Below, in pieces: positions 6,811 to 13,083 of a DNA stretch of 13,083 bases. The notes under the pieces are model-generated. The model was not told where the DNA came from. It saw nothing but the letters and a program-made list of their open reading frames with translations, and made no database searches. Source of the stretch: Chloroflexota bacterium (GTDB lineage Bacteria > Chloroflexota > Anaerolineae > Promineifilales > Promineifilaceae). The stretch is from the NCBI GenBank assembly GCA_024278255.1, contig JAJRTP010000027.1, positions 1 through 13,083 on the forward strand, given 5' to 3'. The first letter of the stretch is position 1. The number at the start of each line of letters is the position of its first letter. The position numbers were made by a program, and so were the translations under genes.

Positions 6811-6839
6811 AGTATATCATCCTTTAGTACCATAGTCAA
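6811..6839 (-). promoter_or_regulatory. Strong sigma-70-like promoter on minus strand
   Basis: Complement of plus 6834-6839 reads TTGACT (-35) and of 6811-6816 reads TATACT (-10), with an exact 17-base spacer. It is the best canonical promoter match in the window and drives transcription straight into the hairpin and U-tract at 6748-6792. Confidence 0.6.
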
Positions 6840-6906
6840 CAATTTGTTTTAATCTCGCGGCCGGGGGCAGTTTTGTGTAAATTTGGTGAACCTTTGCCAA
6901 CTCCTC

Positions 6907-6923
6907 GAAAAACACTGTTTTTC
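6907..6923. promoter_or_regulatory. Dyad GAAAAAC-ACT-GTTTTTC near the regulator promoter
   Basis: A perfect 7-base inverted repeat with a 3-base centre ends 3 bases before the predicted -35 of the downstream regulator gene, a typical activator position. No T-tract follows, so it is not a terminator. The binding protein is unknown. Confidence 0.4.
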
Positions 6924-6926
6924 CAG

Positions 6927-6954
6927 TTGCGTATCCCTCAATAATCTTTATAAT
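6927..6954 (+). promoter_or_regulatory. Promoter of the OmpR-type regulator
   Basis: A perfect -10 TATAAT (6949-6954) with a partial -35 TTGCGT (6927-6932) at 16-base spacing. The start would be near 6961, giving a leader of about 37 bases. The poor -35 next to a dyad suggests activator dependence. Confidence 0.55.
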
Positions 6955-6971
6955 GTCAATTCCAGCCTAAT

Positions 6972-6985
6972 CTTAAAATTTTAAG
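6972..6985. promoter_or_regulatory. 14-base palindrome CTTAAAATTTTAAG in regulator leader
   Basis: A perfect palindrome lies between the predicted transcription start and the ATG at 6998 and overlaps the AAGG ribosome site (6983-6986). A protein bound here, or an RNA fold, would block expression; autoregulation by the downstream regulator is a reasonable guess. Confidence 0.45.
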
Positions 6986-6997
6986 GATCGGATATTA

Positions 6998-7690
6998 ATG
7001 AGGGCAATTGTCATTTTACTGGTGGGGGGGAAAAATAGTGGAGATAATTCCATTCAAGCTGCCCTGGAAAAAGCCAACTATGGCGTGGAAGTTGTTTCTA
7101 CTGGCGCTCAGGCCGTGAAAGCACTCGAAAAAAAATCACCCAATCTAATTGTATACAATGCCCCGGCGATGCGTTCCAGTGGTGTGCGCACCTGCCGCCG
7201 TTTGCGCCGCACGGTCCCGGAAACCCCTATTGTGCATATCCGGGCGGCCGGTACGCCGGAGGATCATGAGGCTGAGGCGGACGTTTACCTGGAACAGCCG
7301 TTTACATCCCGTAAATTATTGAACAGAGTGCGTTTTTTACTGCCGGCCGATGAAGATAACGAAGAAATTGTGCGGTATGGTAAAGTAACACTATATCTGT
7401 CCAAACGGTCGGTAGAAGTGGCGGGGCGGGGTGAGAGCAAACTGACACCGAAGGTAGCCCGCTTGCTGGAAGAGTTGATGCGTCATCCCAACGAGATAGT
7501 CACGCGCAAGCAGTTGATGCAAACGGTATGGCAAACGGATTATGTGGGGGATACGCGCACCCTGGATGTGCATGTGCGCTGGGCGCGGGAGTTGATTGAA
7601 GCTGATCCCAGCAAGCCGGAATATTTGATTACCAAACGGGGGCAGGGTTATATTTTCACCATGCTGCCCCCCGATCAACGATCTGAATAA
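6998..7690 (+). CDS. OmpR-type response regulator with degenerate receiver
   Basis: A 230-residue DNA-binding transcription regulator. Residues 1-118 have the length and beta-alpha pattern of a receiver domain, and about 127-224 form an OmpR/PhoB winged helix (LTPKVARLLEELMRHPNEIV..., TLDVHVRWARELIE, then YLITKRGQGYIF). The receiver lacks its chemistry: the phospho-acceptor Asp is Asn54 (NLIVYN), the acidic pair after beta-1 is replaced by V9-G10, and the conserved Lys before Pro in beta-5 is Gln100 (EQPF). It should therefore not be controlled by phosphorylation, and no histidine kinase gene is adjacent. The ATG at 6998 has AAGG 11 bases upstream. Its stop is 2 bases from the convergent DUF308 gene. 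No ACGGCCGT occurs in it. Confidence 0.88.
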   Translation: MRAIVILLVGGKNSGDNSIQAALEKANYGVEVVSTGAQAVKALEKKSPNLIVYNAPAMRSSGVRTCRRLRRTVPETPIVHIRAAGTPEDHEAEADVYLEQPFTSRKLLNRVRFLLPADEDNEEIVRYGKVTLYLSKRSVEVAGRGESKLTPKVARLLEELMRHPNEIVTRKQLMQTVWQTDYVGDTRTLDVHVRWARELIEADPSKPEYLITKRGQGYIFTMLPPDQRSE

Positions 7691-7692
7691 TA

Positions 7693-8238
7693 TCAGGTTG
7701 CTTTCTTTACTTTGAAGGCGGCTACGATGGCAATCAGGCCGCCAATGACGCCGATGATACCCAGAACGAAGGGCAATGTAATCGCCCCAATCAATGGATT
7801 TGCCAGTAATATTAAGCCAAAAATAACACTCAATACACCCAAAATAATTTGGCCCCAGTGCGTATGGGCCTTAAACCCCTGGTAAATGGCTGCACCGCCC
7901 ACAATTAACCCTTGGATACCCAGAATAATAATCGCCGTTGTGGCTACCAAAAGAGCGCTCAGGAAGAAGCTTTGCAAGACCAGCAGGCCAGCCAGAATGC
8001 CCATAATACCGGCAAACAGTTTCCAGCCCCAGGCAGAACGATCTTTGAATAGGCTGATAAGGGAAAAGATACCGGCGATAAACCAGTAAATGCCCAGCAA
8101 CTGGACCAATACGGCCGTTGTCACCCCAGGTGAAATCAACAACAAAACACCAATGATTAAGGCAGCCAGCCCATTCAGTAATACCAGCCACCAGGGGATT
8201 TGCTCTGCCTCTGCTTTATCTGCCATACTTGTCGCCAT
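7693..8238 (-). CDS. HdeD/DUF308-family integral membrane protein
   Basis: A 181-residue membrane protein with six hydrophobic segments (about residues 17-36, 41-63, 72-90, 93-118, 129-147, 151-175) in the paired pattern of the HdeD/DUF308 family, including the W-x-F/G-I-x-x-I-L-x-G repeats that open each pair (WWLVLLNGLAALIIG, GWKLFAGIMGILAG, HWGQIILGVLSVIFG). HdeD is linked to acid resistance in Escherichia coli; the biochemical function is unknown. Start ATG 8238 has an excellent AGGAGG (plus 8245-8250) 6 bases upstream, which lies in the 15-base gap after gyrB. It is very likely co-transcribed with gyrB. One ACGGCCGT octamer (8111). Confidence 0.85.
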   Translation of the reverse strand: MATSMADKAEAEQIPWWLVLLNGLAALIIGVLLLISPGVTTAVLVQLLGIYWFIAGIFSLISLFKDRSAWGWKLFAGIMGILAGLLVLQSFFLSALLVATTAIIILGIQGLIVGGAAIYQGFKAHTHWGQIILGVLSVIFGLILLANPLIGAITLPFVLGIIGVIGGLIAIVAAFKVKKAT

Positions 8239-8253
8239 AAGAAGCCTCCTGAT

Positions 8254-10185
8254 TTACACATCCAGATTACGTACTTCTGAGGAATGGGTCATAATAAACC
8301 GTTTGCGGGGGCCTACTTCGGACCCCATCAGCATGTCGAAAGTTTTATCGGCAGCGACGGCGTCCTCAATGGTGACTTGCAGCAGAATGCGTTCGGCCGG
8401 GTCCATCGTGGTTTCCCATAGCTGTTCCGGGTTCATTTCACCCAGACCTTTGTAGCGCTGAATTTCGTATTTCTTATCCGCATTTTGTAAATCAGCGATG
8501 ACCTGCTCATTCTCGGCTTCAGAGTAAATGTAGCGCAAGTTTTTGCCGCTTTTGATGCGGTAGAGGGGCGGCTGGGCAATGAAGAGATGACCCTGCTCAA
8601 TGAGCGTGGGCATGTAGCGGAAGAAAAAGGTCAGCAGCAAAGTGCGGATGTGGCTGCCGTCTACGTCGGCGTCGCACATGATGATAATGCGGTGGTAACG
8701 CAAATTTTCCTGGTCAAACGTCTCGCCAATGCCTGTACCCAGAGCAGAAATCATGGCTTTTACTTCGTTGTTGGCCAGAATCTTGTCCAGCCGGGCGCGT
8801 TCTGTGTTCAGGATTTTACCGCGCAGGGGCAGGATGGCCTGGAAGTGCCGGTCGCGGCCTTGTTTGGCAGAACCGCCGGCCGAATCACCCTCGACGATGT
8901 ACAGTTCGCATTTGGCCGGGTCCCGTTCGGAGCAGTCGGCCAGCTTGCCGGGCAGGGTCATGCTTTCCAGGGCGCTCTTGCGCATGACCAGCTCGCGGGC
9001 TTTGCGGGCGGCAGCCCGGGCGCGGGAACTGGTGAGGCAGCGTTCCACAATGCGCCGGGCTTCGCGTGGGTTTTCGTCCAGGTAGGCGGACAGGGCTTCG
9101 GCAGTGGCGGCGGCTACCACGCCGGATACTTCGGCGTTCATCAGCTTCACTTTGGTTTGGCTTTCAAATTGGGGATCGGGGTGTTTGATGCTGACCACGG
9201 CCGTTAACCCCTCCCTTGTATCATCACTGGAGAAATTCTTATCCTTCTCCTTGAGAAAATTATTTTTCCGGGCAAAGGAGTTGATGACGCGAGTCACGGC
9301 CGTGCGCAGACCCGTCAAGTGCGTACCACCATCCGGGGTATGGATGGTATTGGCGAAAGCGTACTCAGACGTGGCGATGCCTTCCGTATATTGCAAGGCC
9401 ACTTCAATTTCAATGTTGTCAATTTCCTTTTTGGCGTAGACGGGGCTGTGCAGCGTCTTCCGGTTGCGGTTCAGGTAGCGCACAAATGATTTAACGCCGC
9501 CTTCAAAGTAAAAACTCATTTCCTTGGCGGGAGACGGCCGTTCATCCCCCAATTTCAAATAGACGCCGCTGGTGACAAAAGCCATTTCCCGGAAGCGGTT
9601 CATTAACGTGTCAAAACGATAATGGGCTTCTTCTTCAAAGATGGTGGGATCAAACTTGAACTGGCTGGTCGTACCGGTCGCTTCACCCTTTTTCAGCTTG
9701 CGCACCTTCTTCACCGGCCCTTGGGGGATGCCGCGGGCATACCGCTGTTCCCAGACGTACCCCTCGCGCCGCACGGTGACCACCATCCATTCAGACAGAG
9801 CATTAACGGCCGCTGCGCCCACACCATGCAGACCGCCGGACACCTTGTAAGCGGCATTGTCGAACTTGCCCCCGGCGTGCAGCGTAGTATGCACCAGTTC
9901 CAGCGCCGACACTTTTTCTATGGGGTGCTTGGCCACGGGAATGCCTACGCCGTCGTCCGTTACGCTGACACTCTCATCCTCGTGAATAATGACTTCGATA
10001 CGGCCGCAGCGTCCGGCCAGCGCTTCGTCAATGGAGTTGTCTACGATTTCATAAACCAGGTGATGCAGCGCCTTCATATCCGTGCCGCCGACGTACATAC
10101 CGGGGCGCCGGCGCACCGCTTCCAGCCCTTTCAATACCTGGATACTACCAGCATCATACTGTCTTTCTGCTTCAGTTTTTGCCAT
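8254..10185 (-). CDS. gyrB: DNA gyrase subunit B
   Basis: The ATPase subunit of gyrase, which introduces negative supercoils with GyrA. All 643 residues are in the window. In order: GHKL ATPase motifs EIVDNSIDEA (46-55), DDGVGIP (77-83) and GGLHGVGAAAVNALS (117-131); transducer domain (about 225-395); TOPRIM EGDSAGG (432-438) and DADVDG (505-510); the tail motif QRYKGLGEMNPEQLWETTMDP (576-596); and the end VRNLDV typical of GyrB. Length is that of the short GyrB without the enterobacterial insert. A ParE assignment is less likely from the C-terminus but cannot be excluded without gyrA/parC context. ATG 10185 is preceded by AAAGGA. It carries three ACGGCCGT octamers and leads a two-gene unit with the DUF308 gene. 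Confidence 0.93.
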   Translation of the reverse strand: MAKTEAERQYDAGSIQVLKGLEAVRRRPGMYVGGTDMKALHHLVYEIVDNSIDEALAGRCGRIEVIIHEDESVSVTDDGVGIPVAKHPIEKVSALELVHTTLHAGGKFDNAAYKVSGGLHGVGAAAVNALSEWMVVTVRREGYVWEQRYARGIPQGPVKKVRKLKKGEATGTTSQFKFDPTIFEEEAHYRFDTLMNRFREMAFVTSGVYLKLGDERPSPAKEMSFYFEGGVKSFVRYLNRNRKTLHSPVYAKKEIDNIEIEVALQYTEGIATSEYAFANTIHTPDGGTHLTGLRTAVTRVINSFARKNNFLKEKDKNFSSDDTREGLTAVVSIKHPDPQFESQTKVKLMNAEVSGVVAAATAEALSAYLDENPREARRIVERCLTSSRARAAARKARELVMRKSALESMTLPGKLADCSERDPAKCELYIVEGDSAGGSAKQGRDRHFQAILPLRGKILNTERARLDKILANNEVKAMISALGTGIGETFDQENLRYHRIIIMCDADVDGSHIRTLLLTFFFRYMPTLIEQGHLFIAQPPLYRIKSGKNLRYIYSEAENEQVIADLQNADKKYEIQRYKGLGEMNPEQLWETTMDPAERILLQVTIEDAVAADKTFDMLMGSEVGPRKRFIMTHSSEVRNLDV

Positions 10186-10267
10186 TCGTCAATTCCTTTT
10201 AAGCGTTGATTGGGATTTACAGATGGGGGCGATTTTCCCTCAAAATTACGGATAAATTCATGCCATA

Positions 10268-10273
10268 ATTATA
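10268..10273 (-). promoter_or_regulatory. -10 element of the gyrB promoter
   Basis: The minus strand reads TATAAT about 85 bases upstream of the gyrB ATG. A partial -35 (TGTACA, 4 of 6 matches) lies 19 bases further upstream, a long spacer, so only the -10 is firm. Confidence 0.5.
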
Positions 10274-10369
10274 CCACATTTACCCTGAATACTGTACATA
10301 AATGAGGAGAAGATTGGTAGCGGGAGTGCAGCAGATACTTCGGTAAACTCAGTACAAGTTAGGAAAGAA

Positions 10370-10413
10370 ACAGATAACTTTCCCTGAGGAAATTTGTTCC
10401 TGCCTTTATCTGT
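10370..10413. repeat. Nested inverted repeat upstream of the fusion gene
   Basis: Outer arms ACAGATAA (10370-10377) and TTATCTGT (10406-10413) are perfect complements; inner arms AGGAA (10387-10391) and TTCCT (10397-10401) flank a 5-base loop. The structure precedes the putative -10 by about 45 bases. It lacks a U-tract for the plus strand, so it is more likely an operator or cruciform than a terminator. Confidence 0.4.
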
Positions 10414-10494
10414 GGCCATCTTGATAAAAAGTCAAAAATAATAACGTAGATATTCGGGTACAATACGCAACAGAAAGAGGAAGGTGGTGAAAAT

Positions 10495-12939
10495 ATGGGT
10501 TTATCTGCTGTTATTGATTCGATTCGGGCGTCTAGCGTAGTGCAGACGACTGATAGTACGGAATTGTACCGCACGGCCGTATTTGTGCCGTCCGGGTCTG
10601 ACGAGCCGCCGGTGCGTTTGAGTGTACTCGACGTGCCGCCGCACCAGCCGGGTGGCGAGACGCTGGTCTTGCTGCATGGCTATGCAGCTAATAGTTCCTG
10701 GTGGCGGCCGCAGATACCGGCGTTGGCCCAGGAGAACCGGGTGATTGCCATTGATGCGCGGGGCAGTGGTCTGTCGGCCCAACCGGAAACCGGTTATACC
10801 ATCGAACAGTTGGCAGATGACGTGGCGACCGTCCTGGACGCTCTGGGCGTGGCGGAACCGGTCGTTGTAGCCGGACATTCTACCGGCGGCTTTGTCGTGA
10901 CCGACTTTACCCTGCGCTATCCGGAACGGGTCAAGAAAATCATTTTGGTGGCGACGCCCCTCTCCTTTGCCGGCAGTTCCACCATCCGCACGGCCAATTT
11001 TTTCATGTCTTTCCCCGATTTTTTCTTTCGTATTGGCCAGCGTGTTTATGAATTGGACCCGCGCGGGCAGGCCAGTTTGCTGGGACTGAAGCGGCTGTTC
11101 CGCGATTCGTTGATTCACTGGGATGGGACGGAGAAATTTTCGCGCATTCAACAGCCCGCCCTGGTCATTGAAGGCTTTCGGGACGCTTTGTTTCCTGCTT
11201 CATCGTACCAGAAAGAGGCTGATTTGCTGCCCCAGGCGGAGATAGTGCAGATTCGGGTGTCCAAGCATCAGGTGACGTTGGAACGGCCGAAGGCGGTGCT
11301 GCGGGCTGTGCAGCAGTTTATTGCCCCGGAATCTGCTTTCAAACCGGCCTGGCGCAGCGAAAATGACGATGTGGAAAGTATCCGGCTGCTGACGAAACGG
11401 CCGTGGATTGTCCGGTATGAGGGAGATTTGCCGGCCGAACTCCTCCTGCCCCGCGTGACCCTGACCCATTTACTGGCTCACGCGGTACGGCATTTTGGCA
11501 AACGGCCGGGCCTCCAATTCGGCAAATCCTATCTGACCTATGAGCAAGTAGGGGATGAGGCGCTGCGGCTGGCGCGCTCTCTGACAGAATGGGGTGTTAC
11601 TGAGGGAGATCGCGTCTTTTTTGTTCTGCCCAACGTGCCGCAACTGGTCATCGCCCTGTATGCCGTGACGCACATTGGGGGCATCGCCGTATTAGCCGAT
11701 CCGGCGGACAGCGCAGAGCGTTTGGCGGCGCAGGCCAATCAGACCGGCGCGGCGTATCTTATCATCCCGGCGGCATTGGCGGACGCGGCTCAATCGCTGA
11801 TGGAGCAAACGGCTGTTGATCGCGTTTTGTTTACTTCTGAAGCGGATTATGGGGCGGCTGGGAAACGGCCGTCCGCCAAACCGTTTAGTTTGCCTGCCGG
11901 GAGTGTGCGCTGGCAAGCGATGCTGGACGGAGTATCGGCGGAACCGTTTTTGCCTACAGCAACGGCAGAAACAACGGCCGTACTCCTTTTTACCGGCGCT
12001 AATGTTGTGGCCTTAAGCCATGCCAATTTGATAGCGGCGGCGGTGCAGTTAGGTTCATGGTTGACGCCGCTGCCCCAGGGGACGGGATCGGTTTTGAGCG
12101 GCGTATCATTTTCTACGGCGTATGGCTTGACGTTAGGAGTGAATACGGCCGTATTCCGAGCTGCCAAAATGATTTTGCCGGAAGATACGGCCGTAGATAC
12201 CCTGCTGGAAACCATCAAAAAAGAATCGCCCACGCTTTTCCTGGGGACGCCATCGTTGTACAAGTCGTTTGTCTGGCATCAGGCTCTTAAATCGTTCATG
12301 CCGCAGGAACCGCCCCTCTTCCTCAGCAGCGGCGCGCCTTTGCCGGTGGAAGTGGAAGAGGCATTCCAGCGGCTGACCAGGGCCAGAGTGCTGGAATTGT
12401 ATGGTCTGACGGAAACAGGTTATGCGGCGATGGCCACGCCAGTGAAGCGGGATCGCACCGGTTCGGTAGGGCTGCCTGTGCCCAATACGGCCGTGCGCGT
12501 TACCCATCCGGACACGGGTGAGACGCTGCCTTTTGACCATCCGGGACTCCTCTGGCTGCGCGGCCCGCAACTGGCGCCAGGGTATTGGCAAGACGGCGCC
12601 ATTACGCCTCTGGCGGCGGACGGCTGGCTGAATACGGGCGATTTGGCAGAGATGGATGACGACGGTTATTTTCGCATTTTGGGCCGGGTGGGGGAGGTGT
12701 TGGTGGTGGCGGATACGGCCGTATTCCCCCGCGATATTGAGGAGACGATTTATGAGATGCCGGGGGTGATGGAAACGGCCGTGTTCGTCAAAGACGGCCA
12801 ATTCGTTGCCTGCGTGGTCAAACAAGCCCCAGACCAGCCGCCCACCACTGAAGACATCCTGGCATTTTGTCGCAAACGTTTACCCCATGCCCCAGCAATT
12901 CTAAATGTAAATTTGCCCAAGCGCTTCAATTTAAGTTAA
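10495..12939 (+). CDS. Fusion of serine alpha/beta hydrolase and degenerate AMP-binding (ANL) domain
   Basis: An 814-residue two-domain protein. Domain 1 (about 1-278) is an alpha/beta hydrolase: oxyanion LLHGYAANSS (59-68), nucleophile S129 in GHSTGG, acid D230 in EGFRDALFP, H258 in SKHQVTLERP. Domain 2 (about 320-814) is an acyl-CoA-synthetase-like ANL fold: LTYEQVGDEALRLARSL (347-363), YGLTE (636-640, A5), TGD (714-716, A7) and GRVGE (730-734, A8). Two motifs are defective: the A3 Ser/Thr/Gly P-loop (normally SGTTGxPKG) is reduced to FTGANVVALSHANL (499-512), and the protein ends LPKRFNLS where the A10 GK lysine should be. Architecture recalls OleBC, but OleB uses Asp, not Ser. Cytoplasmic; activity of domain 2 is doubtful. 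Eight to nine ACGGCCGT copies, several encoding Thr-Ala-Val. Confidence 0.85.
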   Translation: MGLSAVIDSIRASSVVQTTDSTELYRTAVFVPSGSDEPPVRLSVLDVPPHQPGGETLVLLHGYAANSSWWRPQIPALAQENRVIAIDARGSGLSAQPETGYTIEQLADDVATVLDALGVAEPVVVAGHSTGGFVVTDFTLRYPERVKKIILVATPLSFAGSSTIRTANFFMSFPDFFFRIGQRVYELDPRGQASLLGLKRLFRDSLIHWDGTEKFSRIQQPALVIEGFRDALFPASSYQKEADLLPQAEIVQIRVSKHQVTLERPKAVLRAVQQFIAPESAFKPAWRSENDDVESIRLLTKRPWIVRYEGDLPAELLLPRVTLTHLLAHAVRHFGKRPGLQFGKSYLTYEQVGDEALRLARSLTEWGVTEGDRVFFVLPNVPQLVIALYAVTHIGGIAVLADPADSAERLAAQANQTGAAYLIIPAALADAAQSLMEQTAVDRVLFTSEADYGAAGKRPSAKPFSLPAGSVRWQAMLDGVSAEPFLPTATAETTAVLLFTGANVVALSHANLIAAAVQLGSWLTPLPQGTGSVLSGVSFSTAYGLTLGVNTAVFRAAKMILPEDTAVDTLLETIKKESPTLFLGTPSLYKSFVWHQALKSFMPQEPPLFLSSGAPLPVEVEEAFQRLTRARVLELYGLTETGYAAMATPVKRDRTGSVGLPVPNTAVRVTHPDTGETLPFDHPGLLWLRGPQLAPGYWQDGAITPLAADGWLNTGDLAEMDDDGYFRILGRVGEVLVVADTAVFPRDIEETIYEMPGVMETAVFVKDGQFVACVVKQAPDQPPTTEDILAFCRKRLPHAPAILNVNLPKRFNLS

Positions 12940-13083
12940 ATACTTCCCAAACAAGACGGGAGAGTACAAGATGGGTAAAAAAGCACAAGTTCGTCATTAT
13001 ATTGAACAGTAAAGCCAAACTGCCAACACATTGCCAAAAAAACGAGCAGGAAGACATAATCAGATTAACCAAATGAAAGATGC
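12940..13083. other. Region after the fusion gene, probable start of a next gene at the edge
   Basis: AT-richer sequence with no recognised gene. A 13-codon frame (12971-13012) and an ATG at 13073 are seen, but there is too little sequence to support either. No terminator hairpin is evident after the fusion gene. Confidence 0.4.

Larger units (their letters stand above)
6688..6997. other. 310-base intergenic region, hydrolase to regulator
   Basis: No protein gene is supported here. It holds the minus-strand promoter/hairpin unit (6748-6839), a GAAAAAC-N3-GTTTTTC dyad (6907-6923), the regulator promoter (6927-6954) and a 14-base palindrome (6972-6985). The stretch 6840-6906 shows nothing recognisable. 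Confidence 0.7.
10186..10494. other. 309-base divergent intergenic region, gyrB to fusion gene
   Basis: Contains the gyrB -10 (10268-10273), a nested inverted repeat (10370-10413), and a possible plus-strand -10 TACAAT (10459-10464) without a clear -35 ahead of the fusion gene. The ribosome site GAGGAAGGTGGTGA (10477-10490) is unusually strong. No gene is supported. Confidence 0.6.
277..12782. repeat. Highly iterated palindrome ACGGCCGT, 32 copies counted
   Basis: Start positions found by eye: 277, 628, 776, 869, 1011, 1069, 1452, 2205, 2379, 2768, 2915, 3067, 3350, 3393, 6004, 6290, 6404, 6466, 6581, 8111, 9197, 9296, 9534, 10573, 11397, 11865, 11974, 12145, 12187, 12487, 12715, 12775. All lie in coding sequence, in all three frames: as acg-gcc-gtn it writes Thr-Ala-Val, as nac-ggc-cgt x-Gly-Arg, as nna-cgg-ccg-tnn x-Arg-Pro. 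Near-matches (ACGGCCGC, ACGGCCAA) are much rarer. The behaviour is that of the cyanobacterial HIP1 octamer. Confidence 0.9.

Noticed and set aside
8587..10209. Long open frames antisense to gyrB (8587-9207 and 9622-10209)
   Set aside because: Their translations show no domain logic and are shadows of the GC-rich gyrB codons; gyrB itself has every family motif.
10495..11340. Assigning the N-terminal domain as OleB beta-lactone decarboxylase
   Set aside because: OleB belongs to the haloalkane-dehalogenase group with an Asp nucleophile; here the nucleophile elbow is GHSTGG with Ser129.
12133..12825. Open frame of about 230 codons antisense to the fusion gene
   Set aside because: Arginine/histidine-rich composition typical of the reverse strand of GC-rich genes; the sense strand encodes clear ANL motifs.
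12867..13076. 69-codon open frame over the end of the fusion gene
   Set aside because: Half of it is out of frame with well-supported coding sequence, it has no ribosome site, and it does not restore the missing A10 lysine motif.

Overview
The window is about 13 kb of dense bacterial chromosome. Small cues (a GC-rich coding style, tungstate uptake genes, and an octamer palindrome repeated all over the resident genes) make me think of a Chloroflexota (Anaerolineae-like) genome, but that is an inference and no 16S or other taxonomic marker is present. No rRNA, tRNA, CRISPR array or transposase was seen.

Layout. (1) 2-3447, plus strand: the 3' part of tilS (tRNA-Ile lysidine synthase), translationally overlapped by a complete tungstate ABC transporter tupA-tupB-tupC. 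(2) 3466-3693: a Phd/YefM-type antitoxin gene broken by one in-frame amber codon and with no toxin gene next to it. (3) 3705-5758: a compact type II restriction-modification cassette in the classical controller arrangement. A Dam-class adenine methyltransferase on the minus strand diverges from a small XRE-family controller gene, which overlaps the probable restriction endonuclease gene by ATGA. The M-C intergenic region holds two clear dyads, one lying on the -10/start region of a good methyltransferase promoter. (4) 5815-6687: a small CxxC protein fragment converging on a serine alpha/beta hydrolase. (5) 6688-6997: an intergenic region with a compact minus-strand promoter-hairpin-U-tract unit that looks like a ~57-nt RNA, plus a promoter with two palindromes for the next gene. 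(6) 6998-7690: an OmpR-type regulator whose receiver domain has lost the phosphorylation residues. (7) 7693-10185, minus strand: gyrB followed closely by an HdeD/DUF308 membrane protein gene. (8) 10495-12939: an 814-residue fusion of a serine alpha/beta hydrolase to an ANL-type (AMP-binding) domain with degraded ATP and lysine motifs.

The most striking genome-scale signal is the 8-bp palindrome ACGGCCGT. I count 32 copies in 13 kb (about 0.2 expected by equal-base chance), all inside coding sequence, and none between 3401 and 6003, which includes the antitoxin remnant and the restriction-modification cassette. This marks that cassette as a likely recent arrival in a genome carrying a HIP1-like iterated palindrome. 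The most interesting single genes are the pseudo-receiver regulator, the hydrolase-ANL fusion, and the unrecognised endonuclease with its controller circuit.
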